Assembly: GCA_028278405.1 (NCBI GenBank)
Contig: JANQEK010000043.1
Location: 1-64,000 of the forward strand
Length of the DNA: 64,000 nucleotides
Direction: 5' to 3'
Source: Nitrospinaceae bacterium
GTDB lineage: Bacteria; Nitrospinota; Nitrospinia; Nitrospinales; Nitrospinaceae
Under the pieces are notes generated by a model. That model had not been told where the DNA came from. It made no database searches and worked only from the letters and a program-made list of their open reading frames with translations. Below, in pieces: positions 35,708-45,184 of the stretch. The position numbers and the translations under genes were made by a program. How positions within the stretch are numbered: position 1 is the first letter of the stretch; every line of letters starts with the position of its first letter.

Positions 35708-38257
35708 TTAGTTTAAGCATGAATCATTTTGGGCATACAGCTCGATTTCGGATAGGCCTATCTGGTTAAAGTTTTTTTCTGAGTGGTTTGAAAACTGGAA
35801 ACGATAATACCTGTAAGCGGTTTCATTTTTAACAGAAAACCGGATATAGGCAATTTGATCTTTGGGAAATTTCACGCCGGTTTCCTTGTCCAGTACCTTC
35901 CAGAGATGCTTATCGTGAGAACCTTCAAAGACGACGGTGTCAGGCATAACTCCCGCATACTGCCGGTGGTAAATTCCCAAAAGACGATACAAAGTCACAG
36001 GCGCGTCCACTTGTCCCCGGGTATCGAAAATGATAGAGATCGGTTTGGCTCCTGTATCCTTTGAAATCCAGGCCGTTCGAACCCGTTTATCTGTTACATA
36101 AAAGCGGGTATCATTTTTCTGGTCTTTCTTAGGCGCATATGCAAAAGAGGATAAGCTGGGAAGATATCTCTCTACAGGGCGGCTTGAGGATTCACCTGAC
36201 TCCGTTGATTTCCTGTTTGCGGTTGAAACTCCTGAGATGTTTTTGATATTGGAGCTTAACGGCCAGCATCCGATACGCATCAGATGGACAGCGGTTTGTT
36301 TGGATGGTATCACCTGATAATTGATGGGAAGATTGAAGCTGGCCGAACGATGCCCCCCTACCAAATGTGAATACCCCAATTGCCGGCGAACATTTGGATA
36401 TTTGATGTCGTTGCTTGGATGCCAAATAATCCATCCCTCAGACGTTGGCCATGTCTCGATGTCATCTTCCAATTGTGAGATTTGGAGCGATGAGGGTCCA
36501 ATCACAGAAAAGACCGTCTTTAGAAAATATTTCTGGAGAGTTGAATTGGTATAAATTGAGTCGAGTTTAACCATTTCCGGTCTTTTGATATGCCTGGCAT
36601 ATAATTCTGCAATTGGAAAAACGTAGGCGCTAATCAAGAATGCAAACACAATGCCTAGCCCCATGAATGTGATCAGGTTTCTCCGAGACCAGGTTTGGAT
36701 TATACCCTTTGGTTCGGGAAGAGTTTCTCCAGGAGTCAAAATGAAAACACACGACAGAATCATTAAGAGAGTTGTGTAGTTCTGTTCTTGTGGAAAAAAA
36801 ATTCCTGTAAGGAGAAACGAAATAAAAAAACCGATCCAGTTTCCAGAATGATTCGTTGGTGTATGTTTGCCCGGATCTTGAGAATTCAGTCTCCAGGAAC
36901 CCAACAATGCCAGCCCGATCAGTAAAAGGAAAGCCAGGGCACCGGGAAAACCGGAACCCAGAGCCAGGTCCAGAAACAATGAATGGCTGGAATAAGTCCA
37001 GGGCTCGCCTCTAAAGTATTTTCCATCCAGAGGAATTGTTGTTGCTCCCACTCCCTGACCTTTGATCGGCTGTTCCATGGAGGTCGAAAGCCCTATTGAA
37101 AGCAAAAGCAACCGGGGAGAATTGGCCTGAACATATTTCTCCACTTTTAACGAGGAGGTTTTCTGCTCTTTCGGATGAGGTTTGGTGTAAAATATCGAGG
37201 TACCAAAAATCAGGATGATCGAAAAATAAACAACAAGGTCTCTCGGATTTATGCTTTTTCGGATCAGTGCGATTATTAAGGCGACCGTGCTACCCCCCAG
37301 CATTCCCAAACTGATGGCGCGCGTGTTGTTGATGTATATTGCGACCAACACCAAAATAAAGCCTATATAGATTTGCCATCTCCAGTTTTCTTTTTTATGG
37401 AGCCCGGAAGCGAGCATAAAAAATAGCCCCAAAACCAAAAACAGGTCTACGGCACCATGATAAAAATGGGTCCCGCGGGTTCTGAAAAAGTAATTGTTAA
37501 AATCAGGATGCTCCACAACATATGAGATGTCTTTCAATCCATGTTGAGCAATTACAAGGATCGCTTGAAAGAAAAGTGCCCCAACGATTATTTTCCGAAT
37601 CAGGGTTTTCTCAGCTCCAGTGCGGAAAAGAATCAACGCGGTTAAAAACACAAGAGTCCATATATTCAATACTTCCAAACCGGATGCCTGCTTGCTCAAG
37701 GTGTATCCGTTGATTTCTTCTGGATTGATGGTGGGAGTCTGGGAAGGAGTTGAAAGGATAAAATCAACTCCTGAAGCCAAAAAAGAAACATGCGACCAGG
37801 CCCAAAAAAATATCAGAGAGACCAGCATTCCCTGTTTGATTCGCAAAAAGGAAACATCCTTTTTTTGCCAGGCAAAAGGAAAAAGTCCGGCGATTAAAAA
37901 TGTATCAAAGATCAATATGGAGAGCTCATAGCCAAGGCCTCTTGGATTTCCATACACAGCTTTGACCCATGAAACAATTAATTGAATCGGATGATGAAAA
38001 ATTTCAGAAAATAAATCGATTGTAAAAATGATGAGAGGAATAGATAAAAGGGAGAAAGCCCATGTCAAAGTAGTCGAGGAAATTCCCTTTCGTTTCCAAC
38101 AGACGGCCAGGAGGGCAAACGCGGACAATCGGAATATGGCTTTCCAGAACGGAAATAGGGGAAGAATGAAAGCTCCCGCCAGTGCGATGCAGAAGCCCAG
38201 TAAAATCCAATCTTCAAAAGAAACAATTTTTGATGAATTGGATGGGTCCCTATTCAT
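35708..38257 (-). CDS. O-antigen ligase/polymerase-like protein with C-terminal discoidin-like domain
   Basis: At 849 residues it is about twice the usual ligase length. The N-terminal 540 residues are about a dozen membrane helices with the Wzy_C-type segment (IYINNTRAISLGMLGG, an Arg after the loop, and LLLSIGLSTSMEQPIKGQGVGA). Residues 540-700 form an extracytoplasmic region. The last 110 residues (RVRTAWISKDTGAKPISIIFDT, TVVFEGSHDKHLWKVLD, YRYYRFQFSNH, NQIGLSEIELYAQ) read as an F5/8 type C (discoidin, galactose-binding) beta-sandwich. That domain may bind the glycan being transferred. The gene is AT-richer to the eye than its neighbours. Confidence 0.75.
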   Translation of the reverse strand: MNRDPSNSSKIVSFEDWILLGFCIALAGAFILPLFPFWKAIFRLSAFALLAVCWKRKGISSTTLTWAFSLLSIPLIIFTIDLFSEIFHHPIQLIVSWVKAVYGNPRGLGYELSILIFDTFLIAGLFPFAWQKKDVSFLRIKQGMLVSLIFFWAWSHVSFLASGVDFILSTPSQTPTINPEEINGYTLSKQASGLEVLNIWTLVFLTALILFRTGAEKTLIRKIIVGALFFQAILVIAQHGLKDISYVVEHPDFNNYFFRTRGTHFYHGAVDLFLVLGLFFMLASGLHKKENWRWQIYIGFILVLVAIYINNTRAISLGMLGGSTVALIIALIRKSINPRDLVVYFSIILIFGTSIFYTKPHPKEQKTSSLKVEKYVQANSPRLLLLSIGLSTSMEQPIKGQGVGATTIPLDGKYFRGEPWTYSSHSLFLDLALGSGFPGALAFLLLIGLALLGSWRLNSQDPGKHTPTNHSGNWIGFFISFLLTGIFFPQEQNYTTLLMILSCVFILTPGETLPEPKGIIQTWSRRNLITFMGLGIVFAFLISAYVFPIAELYARHIKRPEMVKLDSIYTNSTLQKYFLKTVFSVIGPSSLQISQLEDDIETWPTSEGWIIWHPSNDIKYPNVRRQLGYSHLVGGHRSASFNLPINYQVIPSKQTAVHLMRIGCWPLSSNIKNISGVSTANRKSTESGESSSRPVERYLPSLSSFAYAPKKDQKNDTRFYVTDKRVRTAWISKDTGAKPISIIFDTRGQVDAPVTLYRLLGIYHRQYAGVMPDTVVFEGSHDKHLWKVLDKETGVKFPKDQIAYIRFSVKNETAYRYYRFQFSNHSEKNFNQIGLSEIELYAQNDSCLN

Positions 38258-38350
38258 GGGTTTTGCGGGTACTCAGAAAAAACTGTGTGGAAGTGGCGGC
38301 CGATTGTATATTTGAATAATGATATTTAAGAAACTATGGATTTTGGTTTT

Positions 38351-39454
38351 TCAAGCAACAGGTATCGAAGAGATGTCTCCCGGAACCCAATTGAGAATGT
38401 CCAACCACCCCTCTTTATTTGAAGGTCTTATAGAGACTGGGTCAAAGAGTTTCCCCGGACCCCTGCCAAAGCCGAGGGTTTTCTGCTGAAGTTTGAATGT
38501 TTTGTCGTATGCGAATAGATAGCCCTGCTGTTTGTCCACGAGATAAAAGGTGTCGCCTGATTGAATCAGATCGTTGACAACAAAAATATCATTCAGGGAG
38601 ATACGCCGTACGCTGAGTTGGTCCAAATCCAGGATGAAAAGAGCATAAGGCTCTGTCCAGTTCAAAAGATAAAGAGAGGAGCCGAATTTTCTGGCCTTCG
38701 AAACAGGTCCTGATTGGAATTTAAAAACCAGCTCCCGAGACTCCAAATCATATAGAGATCCTGTAGAATCGATAAACAACAATTTATTTCGATGTTCGAA
38801 AATCAATACTATCGGTTGTTCGTGGTTGACAGGGCGAGTCTCGCTCTCGGACATCATGTATCCGCCGGGTGTATAGTGAGAGCCGATGCTGAACCAGGTT
38901 CCGTCGATATCGTCTACTTGTGTCGGCAGGCCTAACCTGACAGCGTTGAGATCGATGTTATCTTTTCTCAACACAACGTTCTTTTCCTCAGAAACAATAT
39001 AAATTGAGGTTTTATCTCTCTGTATCCAATCCCACGGGCATTGATAAGGCAGAGATGTGGATTGGCTTCCCTCCGGAATGCCGGCATCTGAATCGATCAG
39101 GCTGCGAAGAAAAAAATTCAGCCGTTGGACGAACATCTTCTTTTTTCGATCCTGGTTGTTCGATCGGAGGCAATCAATGTATTCCCGGCTGAAATGGTCG
39201 GCCAAGTCGCTCATTTGCTCCTTGGACAGTTCAAAAGCTTTTTTGCTGGAAAGGAGAATGGTGGCGTGCTCCAGATCGGTTTCGTTAAGTTTTTCAAATT
39301 TGTATTGCAGCAATCTCGCAGGAAGATCACCCCAGTTCAAATCCTGGGCTTCTTTATCAGAGATCAGGTCGTCTGTGGGCAGAATGTTGTAAAAGGTCAA
39401 CGGATCCAGATTCAAATCCAAAAGACGAGAGCTGGATGAGGCCGAGGGTATCAT
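38351..39454 (-). CDS. Hypothetical protein, possible beta-propeller C-terminal half
   Basis: I do not recognise a family. The N-terminal half (1-150) is helical and charged, with HFSREYIDCLRSNNQDRKKKMF. The C-terminal half (150-367) has repeated beta-strand pairs of the type KLLFIDSTGSLYDLESRELVFKF, SLYLLNWTEPYALFILDLDQ and TFYLVDKQQGYLFAYDKTF, suggesting a partial propeller. There is no signal peptide. It sits between the DTEGP-family gene (19 bases upstream) and the ligase-discoidin gene (93 bases downstream) on the same strand, so it is part of the glycan operon. Confidence 0.65.
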   Translation of the reverse strand: MIPSASSSSRLLDLNLDPLTFYNILPTDDLISDKEAQDLNWGDLPARLLQYKFEKLNETDLEHATILLSSKKAFELSKEQMSDLADHFSREYIDCLRSNNQDRKKKMFVQRLNFFLRSLIDSDAGIPEGSQSTSLPYQCPWDWIQRDKTSIYIVSEEKNVVLRKDNIDLNAVRLGLPTQVDDIDGTWFSIGSHYTPGGYMMSESETRPVNHEQPIVLIFEHRNKLLFIDSTGSLYDLESRELVFKFQSGPVSKARKFGSSLYLLNWTEPYALFILDLDQLSVRRISLNDIFVVNDLIQSGDTFYLVDKQQGYLFAYDKTFKLQQKTLGFGRGPGKLFDPVSIRPSNKEGWLDILNWVPGDISSIPVA

Positions 39455-39473
39455 CGCAATGATTCAAACCTCC

Positions 39474-40805
39474 CTATGAAGACAACTGTTTTATAAATAC
39501 CGTTGATTCTCCGGATGGGCTGGCACTGGCAACTCCAATGGTCATTATCTGATCTATGGGAATATTCTGACGATCGAAAACATAACTCCAGGCCGATTTG
39601 GGTTCCTGTAAATCAAGATTGTCGTGAAAGTATTGTCCGTCTAACGATTTGATTGCCAGAAAAGGTTGAGGCCCGAAAAGCTCGCCCTCGAGAACGCGGA
39701 CCTCCAATTTGTTTTCTGTCAATTCAACTGACAGTCGAAGTTTTTTAGGAGTGATTCCGGTAATATGCTGGATATGTGTCCTTGCCGCTTCTCCCGCTCC
39801 TGAAAACCGAATACTCACCTTGGGATAACGGCACTTCACTTCCGAAAGAAGTTCTCTGACATAATCCACATCCGGCCGCAGGTCCCGGTAATCGTGATCT
39901 GTAAAAGCCAAAATGGCAGAGCCTTTTTGACTCGCCTCGTCAAAAGCCTGTTCCACATGTATCTTTGATAGAGATTTAATCCGGGCTCCCACGTTCAAGC
40001 AGCGGAAAATCCACCGGCGGCATTGGCCCTGCACCTGATAATCGTCGTGGGAAGGCCGGTACCCCGCCCAGGAATGAGGCGCCCGTCGCCAGTCTCCAAA
40101 TCGGCCGTCCGCCAGGTCCGGTTGTCCATTCTGGGATTCCTCATAAGACTGATTGGCATAGTCATAAGGGATCCATTGCTCGAGAAAAGCATGGCTGTCT
40201 GGACGAGCACTGTTGAATCCCGGACGGTTCACCGCTGGAAACCACTTGTCATCAATGATCCTGCGGCAAAGAATCTGGATCAAAACATCATAGGAATTTA
40301 TATAAGAAGTTGCGCATTGCAAAGGCTCTCGATAAAAAGACAGCGGATGAAAGTGCCAGTTGATCTCGTCATTGCAACTATTGGTTTTGTGTAATAAATC
40401 CCTGTAAAGACGAAAAATTTTTCCATATCCCAGTATCTTCTTGCGTGGATTATTCTGGTACCCAACGTGATCCAGGATATGCCAGTTGTATACCCAGCCA
40501 CGGCCCTGATCGTCGTGCATTTGATTACGAAAATCCAGGCTCAGAGCATCTTCAAGCATTAGGCACATTTTTTCCCAGGAATTGTTGTAATCCAGCATCT
40601 TCGGGGAAATGACCTTGATCACTTCACTTTCAAGTTCCCCTAGGTCGATTTGACGGTTTTGTAGTTTATTAAGATTTTCCTGAGTTGCAGAAAGAGAAAT
40701 TCCAAAAATATCCCTTAAGCGTTCAAAGGTACCTTCTAGGGACTCGTCCAGAGGGCCCTCTGTATCAATGCAATGGACGATATGTAATGTGGGATCTTGA
40801 ATCAT
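39474..40805 (-). CDS. Uncharacterised DTEGP/WHFHP family protein, copy 1
   Basis: A 443-residue protein closely related to the one at 48173-49513. Shared blocks: HCIDTEGPLDESL, TFERLRDIF, NNSWEKM, GWVYNWHILDHV, INWHFHPLSFY, CATSYINS, RPDSHAFLEQWIPYD, DGRFGDWRRAPHSW, TDHDYRD and ELFGPQPFLAIK. Conserved Asp-Thr-Glu, His-x-His and later His-Asp sites recall the metal triad of NodB/CE4 polysaccharide deacetylases, but the order and spacing are not standard, so this is only a hint. No signal peptide or membrane helix; probably cytoplasmic. Located first in a run of four minus-strand glycan genes. Confidence 0.7.
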   Translation of the reverse strand: MIQDPTLHIVHCIDTEGPLDESLEGTFERLRDIFGISLSATQENLNKLQNRQIDLGELESEVIKVISPKMLDYNNSWEKMCLMLEDALSLDFRNQMHDDQGRGWVYNWHILDHVGYQNNPRKKILGYGKIFRLYRDLLHKTNSCNDEINWHFHPLSFYREPLQCATSYINSYDVLIQILCRRIIDDKWFPAVNRPGFNSARPDSHAFLEQWIPYDYANQSYEESQNGQPDLADGRFGDWRRAPHSWAGYRPSHDDYQVQGQCRRWIFRCLNVGARIKSLSKIHVEQAFDEASQKGSAILAFTDHDYRDLRPDVDYVRELLSEVKCRYPKVSIRFSGAGEAARTHIQHITGITPKKLRLSVELTENKLEVRVLEGELFGPQPFLAIKSLDGQYFHDNLDLQEPKSAWSYVFDRQNIPIDQIMTIGVASASPSGESTVFIKQLSS

Positions 40806-40957
40806 AACACTGAATCTATGGGAATAGGTTGGGTGGTAGGCGTGATTTTATTCAGTTTTACTAAATCTCTGTATTGTCAAGTGGCCTAGGCTGTCATAAT
40901 CCAACCTCCATTTGATATAGCAAAAGTTTCACTCTATTATCTATTTTCCGAAAAAAA

Positions 40958-40969
40958 TTTCAATTGAAA
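40958..40969. repeat. 12-bp palindrome TTTCAATTGAAA
   Basis: A perfect palindrome in the 220-base AT-rich gap between the acyltransferase gene and the DTEGP-family gene. It could be a regulator site for the gene downstream on the minus strand; no convincing -35/-10 pair was found in the gap, although a lone TTGACA lies at 40882-40877 on that strand. Confidence 0.35.
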
Positions 40970-41025
40970 CATTTACCATATTAGTCTTTTCATGGTGTAC
41001 TCGAGTGACGATTTACAAGCTAAGA

Positions 41026-42150
41026 TCATGGGTGCCGTTTGAGCCAGAGTTGCTTAAGGGTTGAGTAATGTTTTTCAAAGGCAAACCAGAACGCGATCGC
41101 TATTCCATTACAGATAAAGAAATAGACGAAAGCATTGGCCAGGCCGTTTTTTATGGATAAGCCCATAGCAATCAAAAAGTTCAAAACAGGATAGTGGATC
41201 AGATACAGCGAGTAGGAGTAATCCGAGAAAAACCGGGCTGTGGAGTTCCTCGGGCCGTCCTGCTGTGATCCCAGCCAGATAAAAATCAGGGCAAAACCCG
41301 CTAAAAGAATAAAAGCAAAGTTGAAATCATAGAAAGGATAAGGGTTCCACTTAAAACCCGTTTGTATGAATGAGACCCAGGCCATTCTCAATAACAAAAT
41401 GGATAGCATCAGGGCGGTTGCCATGAAAACCCAATTGCCCCGGGCTAAAGTCTTGCTCAATAGGGCCTTAGGCTCGGCCGGATCGTTTGTCTTGTGATAC
41501 AGGTATGCGAAACCTGCAGCCGCAAACCAGACCAGACTCATTCCTTCTCCGGTTCCCGCGACCATATTGAACATGGGGAATGAGCCGACAAACAGTAGAA
41601 CCGCCACAAACTTCAACGGATGCTTATTGAAAAAGGTTGCCTTTAACACCAGCCAGCCGAACAGCAAATAGACCCACCACTCAATGGCAACGGTCCACAG
41701 CGGGCGCCCGGATCCAAATGTGGATAATTTTAAATATTCCATTCCCAGGGCTTTATCAGCAAACAGGCCAACGGGATGCTGTTGAAGCATAAAGAGGTTG
41801 GCCAGGAAATGTTTGAGGGTAAAAAAATCACTGTATTCGTTGGGTTTTGATAAAGCTAAGAGAGAATAATCAAGAACGACGATCAGGATCAAGCAGGGTA
41901 TATACGGAACGAAAATCCGGAAAAACCGGTCGACGAAAAACAACCGGAATCCATACTGTGGATTTTTAGATCTTTTATTGAGCGCGCTGAAGCAGATAAG
42001 AAAACCCGAGAGAATAAAAAATATCACAACTCCCAGATTCCCCAGCATTAAGCGATAATCGGTTTGAAAAGAAATAATATGATTAATCAGCACAATTTGA
42101 GCGGCAAAAACGCGGCACCAATCGAGAAAAGTGGATTGTTTTCCATTCAT
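41026..42150 (-). CDS. Acyltransferase 3 family integral membrane protein
   Basis: An AT3/OafA-type enzyme that O-acylates extracytoplasmic glycans. The 374 residues from ATG 42150 start with FLDWCRVFAAQIVLINHIIS, containing the family Arg and His (R...H in the first helix). They continue with VVIFFILSGFLICFSAL, FFVDRFFRIFVPY (the RxxR motif region) and ALGMEYLKLSTFGSGRPLWTVAIEWWVYLLF. About ten membrane helices; no SGNH tail. The longer frame to 42279 would overlap hisH and is not preferred. Same-strand gap to hisH is 26 bases, so probably cotranscribed with the amidotransferase trio. Confidence 0.88.
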   Translation of the reverse strand: MNGKQSTFLDWCRVFAAQIVLINHIISFQTDYRLMLGNLGVVIFFILSGFLICFSALNKRSKNPQYGFRLFFVDRFFRIFVPYIPCLILIVVLDYSLLALSKPNEYSDFFTLKHFLANLFMLQQHPVGLFADKALGMEYLKLSTFGSGRPLWTVAIEWWVYLLFGWLVLKATFFNKHPLKFVAVLLFVGSFPMFNMVAGTGEGMSLVWFAAAGFAYLYHKTNDPAEPKALLSKTLARGNWVFMATALMLSILLLRMAWVSFIQTGFKWNPYPFYDFNFAFILLAGFALIFIWLGSQQDGPRNSTARFFSDYSYSLYLIHYPVLNFLIAMGLSIKNGLANAFVYFFICNGIAIAFWFAFEKHYSTLKQLWLKRHP

Positions 42151-42176
42151 TTTTATCGAAGACGGCTGATGTGAAA

Positions 42177-42821
42177 TTAAATTGAAAGAAACCCCCGAAT
42201 GATTTTCAAACCTGATTCTCCGCTCTTTTCGGGGTGAAACTGGCAACCGGTCATATTGTCGGATTGTACGGCGGCGCAAACACTCAAACCGCTATAATCG
42301 CAATAGGCCAGCAGATTTTTTTTGTTCTTGGGAACTCCCATGAAGGAATGAACAAAGTACATGGGCGTGCCGGGCTTCAACGTTAAAAAGAGAGAATCCT
42401 TCCACTCATCATCCTTTTCCGAACACAGTAATTCATTCCATCCAATGTGAGGTATTTTATGCGGCTCGCCGTTCGCTCCTTGCGATGGGATACGGGTTAC
42501 CTTTCCTGGAATCAGTCCCAATCCAACATGGTTGCCGAATTCCTCGCTGGAATCGAACATCATTTGCATACCCAGGCAGATCCCCAGGAATGGATTGCCC
42601 TTACGGCAAAAAGATACAAGGGGTTCGATCAGGTTTTTTGCCTTCAGGCCTGCCATGCCGTCAGCAAACGCACCGACACCGGGCAAAATCAAACGACCGG
42701 CATCGGTAACAGCTTCCGGCTGATCGGCAATGAGCACGTCGGCTCCGCAGTGTTCCAATGCGTGAACGACATTAAGCATATTGCTTGCCCCGTAATCAAT
42801 GACTGTAACACTGGGCGTCAT
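42177..42821 (-). CDS. HisH-like glutamine amidotransferase subunit of the sugar-amidotransferase system
   Basis: A class I glutaminase of 214 residues that releases ammonia. It opens VTVIDYGASNMLNVVHALEH, with the nucleophile in FLGICLGMQMMF and the His/Glu of the triad in CQFHPEKS. Sequence is HisH-like, but the setting is a glycan operon directly behind hisF-like and PseA-like genes. The set matches the WbpG/HisH2/HisF2 modules of O-antigen loci, where ammonia is passed to an N-acetyl sugar amidotransferase. Overlaps hisF by 4 bases. A role in histidine synthesis is less likely because no other his gene is nearby. Confidence 0.9.
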   Translation of the reverse strand: MTPSVTVIDYGASNMLNVVHALEHCGADVLIADQPEAVTDAGRLILPGVGAFADGMAGLKAKNLIEPLVSFCRKGNPFLGICLGMQMMFDSSEEFGNHVGLGLIPGKVTRIPSQGANGEPHKIPHIGWNELLCSEKDDEWKDSLFLTLKPGTPMYFVHSFMGVPKNKKNLLAYCDYSGLSVCAAVQSDNMTGCQFHPEKSGESGLKIIRGFLSI

Positions 42822-43579
42822 GGCTTTCTCACATGAATATGAGCATCCAACGCGGCTTGACGAATATCCTGGATCTGCATGCGCCGGTAATGCAAAACAT
42901 CGGCCATAGCCACGGCATCGGCTTTCCCTCCTTGCACCACATCGATCAGGTCTTGCGATTGACCCATTCCCCCGCTAGCGATCACGGGAACCGGAACAGA
43001 ATCGGAAACCGCTTTGACCAATTCGATATCAAATCCTTTACGAGTTCCTTCGCGGTCTACAGAAGTGAGCAGAATTTCACCCGCTCCCAGTTCCACCCCC
43101 TCCCGCACCCAGTCGAGTACGTCCCGTCCGGTTCTCTCACGTCCGTTATCGGTATACGCTTCCCATTGACCGGGGGATTGTTGTTTGGCTTCAATGGACA
43201 AAACCATGCATTGAGATCCGAAGCGTTTGGAAACCTGGTGGATCAGGTCTGGATTGTTGATAGCGGCAGTATTGATGGCTACTTTGTCCGCACCCGAACG
43301 CAGGATATGTTTGACGTCGTCGGTCGAGCGGATGCCGCCGCCTACGGTTATGGGAATAAAAACATTTTTAACGGTGCGTTTGACAATATCGGTCAGATTA
43401 TTGCGGCCGTAAAGGCTGGCGACAATGTCCATGTAGATCAATTCGTCGGCCCCGTCCCGGTAATACCCGACCGCGAATTCCTGCGGGTCCCCCATCACCC
43501 GCAAACCTTCCAGGTGGATACCCTTGACCAAATTGGGTCCCTTGATATCCAGCCTGGGGATCAGGCGTACATTACTCAT
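42818..43579 (-). CDS. HisF-like ammonia-channel subunit of the sugar-amidotransferase system
   Basis: A 253-residue TIM barrel. It begins VRLIPRLDIKGPNLVKGIHL (Asp corresponding to the N-terminal catalytic Asp of HisF) and has FIPITVGGGIRSTDD, GADKVAINTAA, ILLTSVDREGTRKGFD and VIASGGMGQSQD, the phosphate-binding loops. In the strand where HisF normally reads IDAK, this protein reads SIEAK, so the second catalytic Asp appears to be Glu. That supports a specialised role, with the barrel acting as ammonia conduit or partner for the PseA-like enzyme. It overlaps the neighbours on both sides by 4 bases. Confidence 0.9.
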   Translation of the reverse strand: MSNVRLIPRLDIKGPNLVKGIHLEGLRVMGDPQEFAVGYYRDGADELIYMDIVASLYGRNNLTDIVKRTVKNVFIPITVGGGIRSTDDVKHILRSGADKVAINTAAINNPDLIHQVSKRFGSQCMVLSIEAKQQSPGQWEAYTDNGRERTGRDVLDWVREGVELGAGEILLTSVDREGTRKGFDIELVKAVSDSVPVPVIASGGMGQSQDLIDVVQGGKADAVAMADVLHYRRMQIQDIRQAALDAHIHVRKP

Positions 43580-44910
43580 GAATGAGCAAGGGATTCCTCA
43601 TGCCAGACAGCGTGTCGCAATATCCATTCGCCGTTATCGTATTTCCACAGATGAGGGGATCGGAACTGGTCGGCCAACCGTAGAAAGTAGTCCCGGGTCA
43701 TTGTAGGTTGCTCGAACATTTTGGAAGCCTCTGGAAATTCTTTGGGATTGATGCTGAGGTATTGAAAAATTTCTTCAGCGAATCGTTCGGGAAATTCATG
43801 GTCGAACCGCTTGACCAGGGCAATTCCCTCTTCCCGGGTAATATCACCCGAGCGGATTTCCTGCGCGGCGTCATAGGTTGTCCGGCCGATCCCGAACTTT
43901 ATTCGGGTGGTGTAGTAGTGAAAATCATCGATGCGATCATCGATGCTGTTGTATTTGCTGTAGGTGCCTGACGTGCGCTCGGGAGAGGCTTCAAAATCAC
44001 CATGTTCTACAGAATAGTAATAACAGCTCTGCGGGTGCCATTTTAAGTAGTAACCCAGGTAGTGCACTTCTACGTTTGTTTTTTCGATTTCAGCAGGATT
44101 GGCCGGCAGATAAGGAATCAAATCCTGATCCTCGATGCCGAATTGATTCTTCAAGTCAGCGACCGAAACACCTCCCAGGAAAATATTCGCCGGATCGCCG
44201 GAGGTGAAATAGGACCAGTCCCTTTTGGCACTGGTAGAATCGGCTACCGGATTTCCATATTCAGATTCGCTTTCTCCGTAAAAAACGAGGGGGATGTTAA
44301 ATCGAACAGCCATTTGGGGCGCCAGGGATTTCTGCCCCAGGATAAAGGCCTGAAAGGGATGAAACAGAATTTCCACAGCCAAACGGGTGAGCAGCCGATG
44401 AATTCTTCCGTTGGGTGTCATCAGATAATTGTCATGGCCGGCATGAATCCACTTCTGAAAATTTTTCCAACCCCAATCTGTGTAAATATGCGGAGCCCAG
44501 GTAACGGTTAGAGGGTGCATTCCATACTTTGTTTTCAGAATATGGGAGGCGTAAAAACTGTCTTTACCACCGGAACCGGGAACAAGACAGTCGTAGGACC
44601 CGTCTTTGCTCCGAAACTGGTCGCACAGCGCGATCAGTTGCTCTTCCCTTTTTTGCCAGTCGATTGTATTTTTCTTTTGCTCGGTCAAACGGCAGGCATC
44701 GCACACCCCCTCCTCATCAAAGTTGATCGTGGCCTTTTTGCTGTCGGAGGTATGGGTGAACTCTACTGCCGAGTTGGGCCGCTGGTTGGAAATAACACAG
44801 CGTTTACAGAACTTAACCTCTTTTGGAAGGCCGTACTTGGTTTTTTGGGTTTCACCGTTTCCGGAATATAATGAAAAATCGACCGGATCGGGGACACGAA
44901 TGATATCCAT
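43576..44910 (-). CDS. N-acetyl sugar amidotransferase (PseA/WbpG-like)
   Basis: An ATP-pyrophosphatase-type enzyme that converts an N-acetyl group on a sugar to an acetamidino group using ammonia. The 444 residues have zinc-type cysteines CKRC and CDAC in the first 80 residues and the PP-loop LVPGSGGKDSFYASHIL near 120. The family block TVTWAPHIYTDWGWKNF follows, then MAVRFNIPLVFYGESESEYGN, which binds substrate in homologues. It leads the operon with hisF-like and hisH-like genes under an extended -10 promoter. Amidination of the legionaminic-type sugar or a related residue is the likely outcome. Confidence 0.92.
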   Translation of the reverse strand: MDIIRVPDPVDFSLYSGNGETQKTKYGLPKEVKFCKRCVISNQRPNSAVEFTHTSDSKKATINFDEEGVCDACRLTEQKKNTIDWQKREEQLIALCDQFRSKDGSYDCLVPGSGGKDSFYASHILKTKYGMHPLTVTWAPHIYTDWGWKNFQKWIHAGHDNYLMTPNGRIHRLLTRLAVEILFHPFQAFILGQKSLAPQMAVRFNIPLVFYGESESEYGNPVADSTSAKRDWSYFTSGDPANIFLGGVSVADLKNQFGIEDQDLIPYLPANPAEIEKTNVEVHYLGYYLKWHPQSCYYYSVEHGDFEASPERTSGTYSKYNSIDDRIDDFHYYTTRIKFGIGRTTYDAAQEIRSGDITREEGIALVKRFDHEFPERFAEEIFQYLSINPKEFPEASKMFEQPTMTRDYFLRLADQFRSPHLWKYDNGEWILRHAVWHEESLAHS

Positions 44911-45015
44911 GGATAAGGGGTTTGGGTACCTATTCAGGTTATTGGCAGTCGAGGCGATAGATTCGCCTTGAACAAAGCTTGAAGAGAAAAATGAGTTTAT
45001 TAAAAATTCAACATC

Positions 45016-45024
45016 ATTATAGCA
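45016..45024 (-). promoter_or_regulatory. Extended -10 promoter for the amidotransferase operon
   Basis: Minus strand TGCTATAAT (TGN plus perfect TATAAT), 106 bases before the ATG of the PseA-like gene. No good -35 at 17 bases, as is common for extended -10 promoters. Confidence 0.55.
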
Positions 45025-45184
45025 TTATCGGAGAATTAGGTAGTAGATATTTTTGGTTAAGAATCCCATATCTGCAACGATGACGCAAACTTACCGGGTC
45101 TTTCACAGGGAGAGGCGATAGGATTTCTGGATAAAAGGTGTGTTAAAATTTTCGTTTATTTGAAGTAAAGAGCGGAGAAAAAAA

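Noticed and set aside
40886-40909. GGAGG with ATG 7 bases later, followed by a stop after three codons (minus strand)
   Set aside because: Looks like a perfect ribosome site but encodes only Met-Thr-Ala; likely chance, or at most a tiny regulatory frame with no support.
42177-43579. hisH and hisF as part of a histidine operon
   Set aside because: No other his genes nearby, and both overlap a sugar amidotransferase gene inside a glycan island; called as HisH2/HisF2-type instead.
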